This document shows positions 9,174 through 18,236 of a DNA stretch of 64,000 nt, piece by piece. The translations under genes and the position numbers were made by a program. This stretch comes from an uncultured Clostridium sp. (lineage in GTDB: Bacteria > Bacillota > Clostridia > Lachnospirales > Lachnospiraceae): contig UQBG01000013.1 of assembly GCA_900539185.1 (NCBI GenBank), positions 1-64,000 on the forward strand, written 5' to 3'. The notes beneath the pieces were generated by a model. The model searched no databases, was not told the DNA's origin, and saw nothing but the letters and a program-made list of their open reading frames with translations. Position 1 is the first letter of the stretch; each line of letters opens with the position of its first letter.

Positions 9174-9848
9174 ATGACTAAAAAGGGGACTGTTCTGATT
9201 ACAATCATTACGACACTCTCACTTTTGTGTACCGGTTGTCTGTCTTTTGATGACTGGGAAGAAACCGATCCTGCTTCGACTCAGGAGGCTGCCTCGACTC
9301 AGGCGACATCCTCCGGTGGCTGGATCAGCGGCGATTCGAATATATCTACCACAGAAACTTCATCGGCGGATGATACATCAACCGAATACCAGCCTTATGA
9401 ATACCCTGTTTCCGAGAATCCGGCTCCTGACTTTACGGCTCAGCTGGCTGATGGTTCTGCCTTTACACTATCCGAGCATCGCGGAACGGTTGTTCTGGTT
9501 AACTTCTGGGCGACTTGGTGTGGCCCATGCTGCGCTGAGATGCCGGCCTTTCAATGGCTGGATGATGAATATGGCGACAATGTCTATATACTGGCGATCA
9601 ACTGCATGGAGGATACCTCCACCGTTCAGCGTTTTCTGTCCGAAAATGGTTATACCTTCCCGGTCGCCTGTGACACAGATGGTTCGATCAGCAGTCTCTA
9701 TCCTACCGACGGGATTCCATACACGGTTGTCATAGGAAAGGATGGCGGTGTCTATGATTCCTTTGTGGGTGCCTATGACGCCACCAGTCAGTATGAAGAG
9801 TATAAGGCTGCGATTGACGCTGCCTTAGCCGAGACTCCAAACGAATAG
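9174..9848 (+). CDS. TlpA/ResA-like thioredoxin-fold lipoprotein
   Basis: The start ATG at 9174 is chosen because it follows a G-rich RBS (9160-9167) and opens a lipoprotein signal peptide (K-K, hydrophobic stretch, then C-T-G-C near residue 20). A Ser/Thr-rich linker (about 25-75) tethers a thioredoxin-like domain with the TlpA pattern P-A-P-D-F, W-A-T-W-C-G-P-C (active-site CXXC near residue 120) and a cis-proline region (G-I-P-Y-T). It is extracytoplasmic, anchored to the outer face of the membrane, and reduces or exchanges protein disulfides. The next genes encode a CXXC miniprotein and a ferredoxin-type membrane protein, which likely supply electrons. Confidence 0.9.
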   Translation: MTKKGTVLITIITTLSLLCTGCLSFDDWEETDPASTQEAASTQATSSGGWISGDSNISTTETSSADDTSTEYQPYEYPVSENPAPDFTAQLADGSAFTLSEHRGTVVLVNFWATWCGPCCAEMPAFQWLDDEYGDNVYILAINCMEDTSTVQRFLSENGYTFPVACDTDGSISSLYPTDGIPYTVVIGKDGGVYDSFVGAYDATSQYEEYKAAIDAALAETPNE

Positions 9849-9861
9849 GCGGTACATTCTT

Positions 9862-10005
9862 ATGAAGCATATAAAACAACATTTATGGAAGGGTATACTG
9901 ATTCTCGCAGGTCTGCTTCTGCTGTTCGGAATCCGTCAAAACGGATTTCGTGATACGATGAGCAAGGCAATCCATATCTGCTATGAATGTATCGGTATCG
10001 GATAG
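9862..10005 (+). CDS. CD1871A-type CXXC miniprotein (47 aa)
   Basis: The ATG at 9862 opens a 47-residue protein: a short positive N-terminus, one membrane helix (residues 11-23) and a C-terminal C-Y-E-C-I-G-I-G motif with Cys40 and Cys43. This matches the CD1871A family of CXXC-containing miniproteins, known in Clostridia next to ferredoxin-type membrane proteins. It is 13 bases after the TlpA-like gene and 6 bases before the 4Fe-4S gene, so it belongs to the same operon. Inference: a membrane-bound thiol relay between the iron-sulfur membrane protein and the thioredoxin lipoprotein. Easily missed because of its size. Confidence 0.8.
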   Translation: MKHIKQHLWKGILILAGLLLLFGIRQNGFRDTMSKAIHICYECIGIG

Positions 10006-10011
10006 GCATGT

Positions 10012-10881
10012 ATGAAACGAAAGATCACTCAGGTAATCTGTGCAATCCTGTATAACTGCCACATCACAGGTTTTGCAACCGGAAAAATCTATCAGGGGCC
10101 TGTAAAGGGGATGTGTGTACCGGGACTGAACTGCTATTCCTGTCCGGGTGCTGTAGCTGCCTGCCCGTTAGGCAGTCTCCAGTCCGCCCTTGTTTCCAGT
10201 AAATATAAGTTTCCATACTATATTCTGGGACTGCTCCTTTTATTTGGTGCCCTTCTGGGACGCTTTGTCTGTGGCTACCTATGTCCGTTCGGCTTTCTTC
10301 AGGAGCTGTTATATAAGATCCCAACCCCAAAACTAAAAAAGCATCGCTGGACCCGATGGCTCTCTTATCTGAAGTATGTCATTCTGGTTCTTTTTGTGAT
10401 TATCCTTCCGCTTGTCACTCTGACACCTGCCTTTTGCAAGTATATCTGCCCGGCCGGAACCTTAGAAGCGGGGCTTCCTCTGGTATGGATGAATGAGGCA
10501 TTGCAGGCTCTGACCGGTCACCTGTACCTATGGAAGCTCCTGCTCATGATTCTCTTCCTGATCTCTATGATCTTTATCTTCCGAAGCTTTTGCCGTTTCT
10601 TCTGTCCATTAGGGGCGTTTTACTCACTGTTCAACCGGATTTCCCTGCTACAGATCCGGGTCGATCAGAACCGGTGTGACCACTGCCACGCCTGTGTTCA
10701 GCACTGTCGTATGGACATCCGGACACCGGGCGATCATGAATGTATCCAGTGCGGCGAGTGTATCCGGTGCTGTCACTGCCATGCAATATCCCGTACACCC
10801 GGCAGTCATAAAACCGAATCCTCTGCAGCAAAGCATCCGGCTTCGAAGAAAGCTTCCAAGAATCCTTCAAGTCCTTCTTGA
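10012..10881 (+). CDS. NapH/CcoG-like 4Fe-4S membrane protein
   Basis: A 289-residue membrane protein with about five membrane segments (near 60-80, 115-135, 170-195). It carries repeated half-motifs C-G-Y-L-C-P, C-K-Y-I-C-P and C-R-F-F-C-P, plus two C-terminal cytosolic ferredoxin clusters (C-D-H-C-H-A-C and C-I-Q-C-G-E-C, residues about 223-260). An N-terminal Cys-rich loop (C-Y-S-C-P-G) resembles the start of YccM/NapH family proteins. Likely role: transfer of electrons from cytosolic donors across the membrane to thiol proteins outside. The C-terminal tail is Lys/Ser-rich. Operon partner of the two upstream thiol genes. Confidence 0.85.
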   Translation: MKRKITQVICAILYNCHITGFATGKIYQGPVKGMCVPGLNCYSCPGAVAACPLGSLQSALVSSKYKFPYYILGLLLLFGALLGRFVCGYLCPFGFLQELLYKIPTPKLKKHRWTRWLSYLKYVILVLFVIILPLVTLTPAFCKYICPAGTLEAGLPLVWMNEALQALTGHLYLWKLLLMILFLISMIFIFRSFCRFFCPLGAFYSLFNRISLLQIRVDQNRCDHCHACVQHCRMDIRTPGDHECIQCGECIRCCHCHAISRTPGSHKTESSAAKHPASKKASKNPSSPS

Positions 10882-10915
10882 AACTCTTTCCTGTATTTGT
10901 TAGTATGTAGGTGAG

Positions 10916-11347
10916 GTGAGCCCATTGCGTTATTCCAGTGCGAAAAGCTACATAACGGCAGGGATTATAGGTATCCTGCTTTTGTTAGGAATGTGTCAGA
11001 ATATCCATTCGATTGATTCCTGCTTTTTGTACGGCGAAAATGCAGCAACAGAAGGCACCTTAAGCAGCCACAACCGGATCTCCTCCCTGCTACAGTCTGC
11101 GATCCGCGGACTCGACCAGCAGGCAGCTACCATTACGCGCGAGAACCGGTCAGAAGCATTGCAGCGAATGGCAGACAGCCGAAGAGTCCTTTTCACATTT
11201 GATCTGGTACTTTCTATTCTGTCTCAGATTCAGATTCTAAGCAGTTTCCTGGTTCTGCTGTCATTTATCTTATGTTTATGTCCGTTCAGTGTTATCATTA
11301 CACAGTACATACACCGAACCGACGGCGAAAAACCCTTATCTTTCTAG
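10916..11347 (+). CDS. Two-helix membrane protein of unknown function
   Basis: 143 residues from GTG 10916; TTG 10925 is an alternative, since the GAGGTGAG element sits just before it. Membrane segments lie near residues 12-28 and 95-125, with a roughly 65-residue loop between them that contains two Cys (near 23 and 33) and a helix rich in R/Q. I do not recognise a family. It follows the iron-sulfur membrane protein by 34 bases on the same strand and is probably part of the redox module, with the loop outside the cell. Confidence 0.65.
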   Translation: MSPLRYSSAKSYITAGIIGILLLLGMCQNIHSIDSCFLYGENAATEGTLSSHNRISSLLQSAIRGLDQQAATITRENRSEALQRMADSRRVLFTFDLVLSILSQIQILSSFLVLLSFILCLCPFSVIITQYIHRTDGEKPLSF

Positions 11348-11425
11348 TACTACATAAGGAACATATCTGTGCATTTTCACAGATTTATTTGCGTGTGTAA
11401 AAGTATAGGAAAGAAAGGGAATAAA

Positions 11426-11587
11426 ATGGTTAAAAATATAATAGCTATCGTTTTGGGCGTTATAGCCCTGGTTGTAGGCGTCATCGCCTGGTGGACGGAG
11501 AATCATGGATTTCCGGGAGACAATGATGTTTCCGGGAGTGCTTCCAAGCATTCTGATATTACACCGGAGGACACCACGACAAAATAG
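11426..11587 (+). CDS. Single-helix membrane miniprotein (53 aa)
   Basis: The ATG at 11426 follows AAAGGGA (11415-11420). The product is 53 residues with one membrane helix (about 4-23, ending W-W) and an acidic Thr/Ser/Asp-rich tail. No cysteines and no family recognised. A longer reading from upstream would lack an RBS. It lies between the redox module and pyk, on the same strand. A real small gene is plausible because of the good RBS and the clean transmembrane pattern; function unknown. Confidence 0.55.
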   Translation: MVKNIIAIVLGVIALVVGVIAWWTENHGFPGDNDVSGSASKHSDITPEDTTTK

Positions 11588-11631
11588 TGTGCAGCCGCAC
11601 ACGATCTATTACATCATAAAGGAGAATCGCT

Positions 11632-13044
11632 ATGCGTAAAACAAAAATTATCTGTACGATCGGCCCAGCCTGTGAAAATGAGGAAACCCTGACCGAAATG
11701 TGTCAGGCGGGCATGAATGTTGCCCGGTTAAACTTCTCTCACGGAACGCATGAGGATCATCAGAAAAAAATTGACTTAATCAAAAATGTACGGGAAAAGC
11801 TGGGACTTCCGATCGCGATCATGCTGGATACGAAGGGACCGGAATATCGAATCCGCACATTCAAGGATCACAGGATCACCTTAAATGACGGCGATACCTT
11901 CACCTTCACTACCGATGATGTCGTAGGCGACCAGAAAAAAGTATCCGTAAACTACAGTCATTTGATCGACGATCTGTCTATAGGAGATACCATTCTGGTA
12001 AACAATGGTCTGGTTATCTTCCAGGTAGAGCGTCTGGAGGGAACCAATGCGATCTGTAAGGTATTAACCGGTGGCGTGCTGTCCGATCAGAAGAGTATGA
12101 ACTTCCCGAACCGTCTGTTAAAGCATGATTACCTCAGTGAGCAGGATAAGTCTGACCTGCTGTTTGGTATCAAGAACGATGTAGACTTTGTCGCTGCTTC
12201 CTTTGTATCGACAAAGGCGGATATGCAGGTACTCCGGGACTTCTTAGACAGCAACGGTGGTCAGGATATCGATGTCATCGCGAAGATCGAGAACCGTTCC
12301 GGTGTTGATCATATCGACGAGATCTGTGAGCTGGCAAACGGCATCATGATCGCCCGTGGTGATCTGGGTGTTGAGATTCCGTTTATGGAAGTACCGTCCG
12401 TTCAGAAGTTCCTCATCAAAAAGTGCCGTCTGTTAGGCAAGCGTGTTATTACCGCCACGGAGATGCTGGAGTCTATGATCCAGAATCCAAGACCGACCAG
12501 AGCAGAGATCTCAGATGTTGCAAACGCTGTATACGATGGTTCTTCTGCTGTTATGCTGTCGGGCGAAACAGCCGCCGGAAAATATCCGGTAGCTGCTGTA
12601 AAGAATATGGCAGAGATCGCAGAATTCACAGAGCAGCGCATTGATTACCAGCACTGGTTCAGTGCCACCGAATTCCAGATCCACAGCAATCTGGATGCGG
12701 TTTCTCATGCTACCTGTGCAATGGCTGTCGACATCAAGGCAAAGGGTATCGTAGTCAGTTCCATTACCGGTACGACAGCACGTATGGTCAGTCGTTTCCG
12801 CTGTCCGGTCGATATCATCGGCATGACGACCTCGGAGCGTGCATGGAGAAAGCTGAACTTAAGCTGGGGTGTAACTCCGGTTCTGAGTGAGTCGTTTAAT
12901 TCGATTGAAGTCGTGTTCTACCATGCAATGCAGCAGGCAAAGGATATCTTCCGGTTGCAGCCGGGTGACAATGTTGTATTAACCGGTGGACAGATTAACG
13001 GAAAAACCGGAAACACAAATACCATCCGTGTCGAAACGGTATAA
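11632..13044 (+). CDS. pyk: Pyruvate kinase
   Basis: A 470-residue enzyme converting PEP and ADP to pyruvate and ATP, the last step of glycolysis. It begins RKTKIICTIGPA, the classic N-terminus, and carries I-E-N-R-S-G (near 223), A-R-G-D-L-G-V-E-I-P (active-site region, near 245) and T-A-T-E-M-L-E-S-M (near 280), with a complete C-terminal effector domain but no extra PEP-utiliser domain. RBS AAAGGAG at 11619-11625. It is followed by a strong bidirectional terminator shared with the convergent fructokinase gene. Confidence 0.97.
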   Translation: MRKTKIICTIGPACENEETLTEMCQAGMNVARLNFSHGTHEDHQKKIDLIKNVREKLGLPIAIMLDTKGPEYRIRTFKDHRITLNDGDTFTFTTDDVVGDQKKVSVNYSHLIDDLSIGDTILVNNGLVIFQVERLEGTNAICKVLTGGVLSDQKSMNFPNRLLKHDYLSEQDKSDLLFGIKNDVDFVAASFVSTKADMQVLRDFLDSNGGQDIDVIAKIENRSGVDHIDEICELANGIMIARGDLGVEIPFMEVPSVQKFLIKKCRLLGKRVITATEMLESMIQNPRPTRAEISDVANAVYDGSSAVMLSGETAAGKYPVAAVKNMAEIAEFTEQRIDYQHWFSATEFQIHSNLDAVSHATCAMAVDIKAKGIVVSSITGTTARMVSRFRCPVDIIGMTTSERAWRKLNLSWGVTPVLSESFNSIEVVFYHAMQQAKDIFRLQPGDNVVLTGGQINGKTGNTNTIRVETV

Positions 13045-13100
13045 ATGATATATGCAGCTTTTCGGAAATAAAATCGAATAATAAATAATAAAAGAAAAGA

Positions 13101-13148
13101 AAAACAGGTCGTGTAATCAAAAGAGGGAAAAATTACACGACCTGTTTT
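13101..13148. terminator. Bidirectional intrinsic terminator between pyk and scrK
   Basis: A perfect 17-bp inverted repeat (13101-13117 and 13132-13148) with a 14-base loop. The arms start with AAAA and end with TTTT, so each strand carries a U-tract after the stem. It serves pyk on the plus strand and the fructoside operon on the minus strand; the scrK stop begins at 13150. Confidence 0.93.
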
Positions 13149-13149
13149 A

Positions 13150-14118
13150 TTATGACAGAACCTTTAACCGTTCTTCTACCTCGCTCTTTTCAGGAATGGC
13201 CGGAATACCGCCCCGCTTCTCCACACACAGACTCGCTTCTGCGTTTCCATATACTGCACATTCCTTTAACTGTTCTAACGTAATCAGCTCCGGCTCTACA
13301 TCCATCTGCAGAAATTTGGATAAGAATCCACCCCAGAAGGAATCTCCGGCTCCTGTAGTATCAACCACATGACTCTTATATCCGGCTACCCGCTGCATGC
13401 CCTTTCGACCAGCGATCAACACGCCGTCTGCTCCCAGTGTAACAGCGACTATCTTTATGCCTTTGTTCAGAAGATACTCTGCTGCCTCTTCCGGTGCCTG
13501 ATACGGTGTCAGCATGTCCGTTTCCTCATCAGACAGCTTCATCACATCGACATACTGCAGCATTGAGCGCATTCGCTCGACTGCATCCTCACGATTCGGC
13601 CACAATGGTGCCCGGTAGTTTGGATCGTAGGATATGATCGCACCCGCTTCCCTTGCGGTTCGTACCGCCTGAAAGGTCGTCGTTCTGGCCGGATCATCGG
13701 TCAGGGACAGTGAACCGACATGAAAGATCTTCGTATTCTTTAAAAGCTCCTGCTTCAGTTCCCGATAGCAGATCTGCGTGTCTGCTCCCGGTTTTCTGGC
13801 AAATGAAAATGTCCGTTCACCATTTTCCTGAAGTGTAACAAATGCAAGTGTTGTAAATACATCATTTGCAACAATCAGCCCCCTGACATCGATTCCCAGA
13901 TCCTTCGCCGTATCCCGCAGGAACCGACCATGCATATCATCTCCCACCTTTCCCAGAAAGGCGGTCTGATAGCCGTTCTTCGTAACTGCTGTCAGCATAT
14001 TCACCGGTGCACCGCCCGGATTCTGTTCAAACAACTGCATATGATTCTCCGAGCTTCCGGCCGGGGTAAAATCTATTAATATTTCTCCAAGCGCAACTAC
14101 ATCGTATGTTTTCTTCAT
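13150..14118 (-). CDS. scrK: PfkB-family fructokinase
   Basis: 322 residues from ATG 14118, which follows AAGGTG at a good distance. It has the PfkB/ribokinase layout: N-terminal V-A-L-G-E-I-L-I-D-F, the N-P-G-G-A-P-V-N sugar-binding loop (near 35), and the C-terminal D-T-T-G-A-G-D-S-F anion-hole/catalytic signature (near 257, catalytic Asp in G-A-G-D). It phosphorylates free fructose to fructose-6-phosphate in the cytosol. Last gene of the fructoside operon, 12 bases after the GH32 gene, which would release fructose. Specificity for fructose is inferred from this pairing and overall resemblance to ScrK. Confidence 0.9.
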   Translation of the reverse strand: MKKTYDVVALGEILIDFTPAGSSENHMQLFEQNPGGAPVNMLTAVTKNGYQTAFLGKVGDDMHGRFLRDTAKDLGIDVRGLIVANDVFTTLAFVTLQENGERTFSFARKPGADTQICYRELKQELLKNTKIFHVGSLSLTDDPARTTTFQAVRTAREAGAIISYDPNYRAPLWPNREDAVERMRSMLQYVDVMKLSDEETDMLTPYQAPEEAAEYLLNKGIKIVAVTLGADGVLIAGRKGMQRVAGYKSHVVDTTGAGDSFWGGFLSKFLQMDVEPELITLEQLKECAVYGNAEASLCVEKRGGIPAIPEKSEVEERLKVLS

Positions 14119-14130
14119 GGGCAGCACCTT

Positions 14131-15633
14131 CTACTTCTTTACTGAAATATCATAAAACTCAACCTTTGCATCCTGTGCCAGCAAACCGGTTTCATACTTT
14201 GCCTCTGCGTACTTCCGGTAGGTAAATGCAACCTGCTCTCCGATAAACGCTTCTACCATATCATGATCCACGATGATCTTGACATCGATCGGCTCTCCAT
14301 CCTGTATACGGAAGGTCTTCTCACACACGCGAACACCATCCGGACCCGGATCGGTCGGAGCAGGCACTGCCTGACAGGACTCTATCCAGAACGGATCTAC
14401 TCCCATTGGCAGATTCAACAGGGATACCCGCTGCATCGCTACATCGAACTCCAGCAGTAAGCATCCGCTGGCTTCCCGATCAGACTTTAATAATACGCCA
14501 AAGTGATCGTATGCCTCTCTCGGCAATATCTTCATACTCAGCAGGAACTGTGGCTCCTTCTGTGTTAAAAATCCATAGGTACAGGTGCTGACGGAATCCA
14601 TCTCTATCATTGTCTTTCCATAGAAGTTTGGGTTTCCCAGTACGGATTCGTATTCCCATGCGACCGGAGTCCGGAACATCGCTTCATACTCCTTCGGCAG
14701 CTTCACATCCAGCTCGCCATTCTCATCTGCCACGACCTCATGTGGTACACAGAAGGCACCGCCCCAATACCATTCTCCGGTATCGCTGCGTTCGGCACGA
14801 TCATGTGCCCAGGCAAAGTAGAACCGTCTGCCGTTATCATCCTGCATTGACTTTGCAGCGTAGAACCGTCTGCCGCCGATTCCATCTTTCTTTGGCTTTC
14901 TCCATGGGCCAAATGGGGACTTGGATACCCGATAAATCGTATTACCAAACTCTGAGAATCTGGAATAAGACAGATACCAGGTGTCACCGATCTTATACAT
15001 CTCACAGCACTCCGGACAGTTCGTATGTCCCGGTGAATAGATCGGTCCGTAGTACTCCCAGTTCTCCAGATCCCTGGACCGATACAGTACGATACAGCCT
15101 CTTCTGGTAACCGGCATATCCAGTCGTCTTGCGGAGATCAGGATCCAGTAGCACTGATCCTCTTCATTATAGAATACATACGGATCTCTCCAGTCCAGCT
15201 TCTCATACAGTTCGATCTTTGGCTTGATCACCGGATTTCCCGGATCCTTTGTCCAGTTCACACCATCCTCGCTGGTCGCGTGGCATATGGTCTGCTGGTA
15301 CTCATTTGGTAAGGAATATCCGGTATAAAAGATATGATACTTTCCCTCACCGTAGATTACAGAGCCGGTCCAGACACCCGATGCATCCGGCTCATTTCCT
15401 TCTCCCGGATACAGAGCGGTTGGTAGTTCCTCCCAGTGTACCAGATCTTCTGATACACTGTGGCTCCATGTTGTTCTAAGCCGGTCCGGGTACACTGTCG
15501 TACCCAGTGCCGGTGTTAATGAAAATATATGATACTTTCCTTCGTGATAAAACGGAATGGCATCTCCGGTTGAATCAGCAAAGGACATCTTACGAAAAAT
15601 CTCCATATTCTTTATCCCTGCAGCATGATACAT
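14131..15633 (-). CDS. Intracellular glycoside hydrolase family 32 (fructosidase) with a variant nucleophile motif
   Basis: A 500-residue GH32 enzyme (invertase/fructanase clan). Visible motifs are W-R-D-P-Y (transition-state Asp, near 148) and C-P-E-C-C-E-M-Y (acid/base Glu, near 208). The usual N-terminal W-M-N-D-P-N-G box is replaced by A-D-S-T-G-D followed by a shortened turn to G-K-Y-H-I-F, so the nucleophile is probably Asp19 (or Asp23). A C-terminal beta-sandwich (about 330-500) is present. There is no signal peptide, so it works on imported sugar. It lies 24 bases after the permease gene and 12 before fructokinase. Likely releases fructose from sucrose or a short fructoside; exact substrate unknown. 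Confidence 0.85.
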   Translation of the reverse strand: MYHAAGIKNMEIFRKMSFADSTGDAIPFYHEGKYHIFSLTPALGTTVYPDRLRTTWSHSVSEDLVHWEELPTALYPGEGNEPDASGVWTGSVIYGEGKYHIFYTGYSLPNEYQQTICHATSEDGVNWTKDPGNPVIKPKIELYEKLDWRDPYVFYNEEDQCYWILISARRLDMPVTRRGCIVLYRSRDLENWEYYGPIYSPGHTNCPECCEMYKIGDTWYLSYSRFSEFGNTIYRVSKSPFGPWRKPKKDGIGGRRFYAAKSMQDDNGRRFYFAWAHDRAERSDTGEWYWGGAFCVPHEVVADENGELDVKLPKEYEAMFRTPVAWEYESVLGNPNFYGKTMIEMDSVSTCTYGFLTQKEPQFLLSMKILPREAYDHFGVLLKSDREASGCLLLEFDVAMQRVSLLNLPMGVDPFWIESCQAVPAPTDPGPDGVRVCEKTFRIQDGEPIDVKIIVDHDMVEAFIGEQVAFTYRKYAEAKYETGLLAQDAKVEFYDISVKK

Positions 15634-15657
15634 CCATGCTTTCCTTTCCCTCAGTCT

Positions 15658-16665
15658 TTAGTTCTTGCTTACTTTCTTTTTCTTCAGTCCGCCCAGCTTG
15701 CCCTTCTGTACATCTAACAGAACTGCACAGGCGATGATCAGACCCTTGATGATCAACTGCCAGTAAGAGCTTACACCGATCAGATTCAAACCATTTGAGA
15801 TAATACCGATAACGATGGCACCGAATACTGTACCACTGATCCGGCCTTTACCACCTGCCATGGAAGTACCGCCTAATACACAGGCTGCGATGGCATCCAG
15901 CTCATAACCACTACCTACGGAAGGCTGTCCGGAATACATTCTGGAGCAAAGCACCAGACCTGCGAATGCAGATAACAGACCGGATAATGTAAATACGATG
16001 ATCTCTACCTTCTTAATCGGAACACCGGACAGTCTGGCTGCTTCCCGGTTACCACCGATGGCATATACATATGTACCAAACTTTGTCTTATTTAAGAGGA
16101 ATGCAAAGACTGCAATCAATACTACCATGTAAACAACCGGAAGCGGAATCACCTTGAACAGATAACCGGTACCGATATTAATGAAGAACTCATTTGTGAT
16201 ACGGGTAGACTGTCCACCGGAATATACATATGCAATACCATTTGCAATGTTCATCATCGCCATAGTGATGATGAATGCCGGTACCTTGAACTTCGATACA
16301 ATGAAACCACTCAGGAAACCGGTAACTGCACCTAACAGGATACCAAGGATGATAGCCAGCCAGATCGGAAGCCCCTGATTTACGATAAAGCCTACGGTCA
16401 ATGTACCACTCATAGCTACGATAGCTCCTACGGACAAATCGATGTGTCCGAGGATAATAACAAGTGTCATACCCAATGCAATATAGGTATTAATGGATAT
16501 CTGACGAAGTACAGATATAATGTTGGTTGCTGTCAAGAACTTATCCGTCGCAAAGGATATGATAACACACATGATAATCAATACCATAACGATACCAATG
16601 TTGCTACGGAACACGTTGACCACCGGATTATTCAAAAGTACGTTTTTCTTCTTTGTTTCACTCAT
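15658..16665 (-). CDS. RbsC-type sugar ABC transporter permease
   Basis: 335 residues from ATG 16665, preceded by GAGGAG inside the end of the ATPase gene; a TTG nine bases upstream overlaps that gene and is less likely. Eight to ten hydrophobic segments and the CUT2-family E-A-A-R-L-S-G-V coupling loop (near 220) mark it as the membrane channel of a ribose/galactose-type importer. The start lies one base after the stop of the ATPase gene (TAATATG), so translation is coupled. It works with the binding protein and ATPase upstream. Confidence 0.92.
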   Translation of the reverse strand: MSETKKKNVLLNNPVVNVFRSNIGIVMVLIIMCVIISFATDKFLTATNIISVLRQISINTYIALGMTLVIILGHIDLSVGAIVAMSGTLTVGFIVNQGLPIWLAIILGILLGAVTGFLSGFIVSKFKVPAFIITMAMMNIANGIAYVYSGGQSTRITNEFFINIGTGYLFKVIPLPVVYMVVLIAVFAFLLNKTKFGTYVYAIGGNREAARLSGVPIKKVEIIVFTLSGLLSAFAGLVLCSRMYSGQPSVGSGYELDAIAACVLGGTSMAGGKGRISGTVFGAIVIGIISNGLNLIGVSSYWQLIIKGLIIACAVLLDVQKGKLGGLKKKKVSKN

Positions 16666-16666
16666 A

Positions 16667-18169
16667 TTATTCAACTCCTCCTGCGGCGTATTTCATAATT
16701 TCCTCCTGTGTCAGCTCGTCCTTTGACAGCTTTGCTACCAACCGTCCGGTACGAACCACACATACATTGTCACACATATTTATAATCTCCGGCAATTCAC
16801 TGGACACCATGATGATGGCGATTCCCTGCTTTGCCAGTTCATTGATTGTAGTGTAGATCTCATACTTTGCATTTACATCCACACCTCTGGTTGGCTCATC
16901 CAGGATCAATACATCCGGTTTGGCTGCCAGCCACTTTCCGAGTACTACCTTCTGCTGATTACCACCGGAAAGACTGCCTGCCTCGATCTCAGGAGAGGCT
17001 GCCTTCAGTCTCAGCTTCTGCGTGTACTCGTTGATTACGACTTCCCGCTTCTTCTCGCTGATCGCGATACCATTCATATAGAAATGAAGGGAAGCCAGTG
17101 TCATGTTGAATGCTACACTGTTTCCAAGAACCAGACCCTGCTTCTTACGATCCTCCGGTACCAGTGCAATACCGGCCTTGATCGCCTGCATCGGATTCTT
17201 AAAGTGTACATTCTTTCCGTTCAGTACAATCTCGCCCTTCGTATACGGACGGGCACCGAAGATCGTCTCCATGATCTCACTTCTGCCGGCTCCAACCAGT
17301 CCGGAGAAGCCTAAAATCTCGCCCTTATGTACCTCGAAGCTTACATCCTCGAACAGTCCGTCATTGGATGTGAGATTCTGTACGCTCATTGCCACCTCTG
17401 CCTTACTCATATCGCAGTAATCTCTGGCATAGAAGCTTTCCAGATCTCGTCCTACCATCATGGCTACCAGTTCATTCGGATTCGTCTCGGATGTCTTTCT
17501 GGTTCCCACATACTTACCATCCCGGATAACGGTTACACGGTCGGAGATGCGGAACAGTTCCTCCATTCTGTGTGAAATATATATAATACTTACGTTCTTT
17601 TTCTTCAGGTTATCAATAATCTCAAATAACTGCTCTACTTCTTCATTGGAAAGAGAAGAGGTAGGCTCATCCATCACTATAATATTGGCATTAAAGGATA
17701 CTGCCTTTACAATCTCAACCATCTGCTGCTGTGCAATGGTTAAATTCTCTACGATCGTATCTGCCTTGATATTAACCCCGAGGGATGCGATCATCTCTTT
17801 TGCTCTTCTGTTGGTCTCTGCCATATTGATTGTTCCCAGCTTCGTCTTAATCTCACGTCCCAGGAACAGGTTCTGTGCTACTGTCAGGTATGGAACTAAC
17901 ACGATCTCCTGATGGATAATTCCGATTCCGTTTTCTCTTGCTGCCGGAACACCATTAATCTTCACTTCTTTGCCCTGAATCTTAATCGTTCCTTCATCCG
18001 GCTGATAGATACCGCCAAGCACCTTGATCAAAGTTGATTTTCCTGCACCGTTTTCACCGAGCAGTGCATGAACCTCACCCTTTTCCAGGCTAAAATCAAT
18101 ACCGCTGAGAGCATAGATTCCAGAAAAGCTTTTCTTTATTCCTATCATTTCCAGAACTGTTTGTCCCAT
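16667..18169 (-). CDS. RbsA-type sugar ABC transporter ATPase (tandem domains)
   Basis: A 500-residue protein with two ABC domains. Domain 1 has a Walker A motif (G-E-N-G-A-G-K-S-T, near 40), a signature region N-L-T-I-A-Q-Q-Q and Walker B I-V-M-D-E-P-T. Domain 2 has a degenerate P-loop (G-L-V-G-A-G-R-S-E, no GKT) but an intact S-G-G-N-Q-Q-K-V-V-L-G-K-W signature. This asymmetry is normal in CUT2 importers. A strong RBS (AAAGGAGG) precedes ATG 18169. It is separated from the binding-protein gene by a hairpin at 18191-18221. Confidence 0.93.
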   Translation of the reverse strand: MGQTVLEMIGIKKSFSGIYALSGIDFSLEKGEVHALLGENGAGKSTLIKVLGGIYQPDEGTIKIQGKEVKINGVPAARENGIGIIHQEIVLVPYLTVAQNLFLGREIKTKLGTINMAETNRRAKEMIASLGVNIKADTIVENLTIAQQQMVEIVKAVSFNANIIVMDEPTSSLSNEEVEQLFEIIDNLKKKNVSIIYISHRMEELFRISDRVTVIRDGKYVGTRKTSETNPNELVAMMVGRDLESFYARDYCDMSKAEVAMSVQNLTSNDGLFEDVSFEVHKGEILGFSGLVGAGRSEIMETIFGARPYTKGEIVLNGKNVHFKNPMQAIKAGIALVPEDRKKQGLVLGNSVAFNMTLASLHFYMNGIAISEKKREVVINEYTQKLRLKAASPEIEAGSLSGGNQQKVVLGKWLAAKPDVLILDEPTRGVDVNAKYEIYTTINELAKQGIAIIMVSSELPEIINMCDNVCVVRTGRLVAKLSKDELTQEEIMKYAAGGVE

Positions 18170-18190
18170 AGTGTACCTCCTTTATAAGGG

Positions 18191-18221
18191 AGGGCACTGT
18201 CAGCTTTCCCAACAGTGCCCT
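18191..18221 (-). promoter_or_regulatory. Intra-operon hairpin between binding protein and ATPase genes
   Basis: A 10-bp perfect stem (18191-18200 with 18212-18221) and an 11-base loop lie right after the binding-protein stop. No long U-tract follows on the minus strand. Such hairpins usually raise the level of the binding-protein mRNA relative to the downstream ATPase and permease genes by stabilising the 3' end or partly terminating. Confidence 0.6.
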
Positions 18222-18236
18222 TCATTCCCAGTCATC

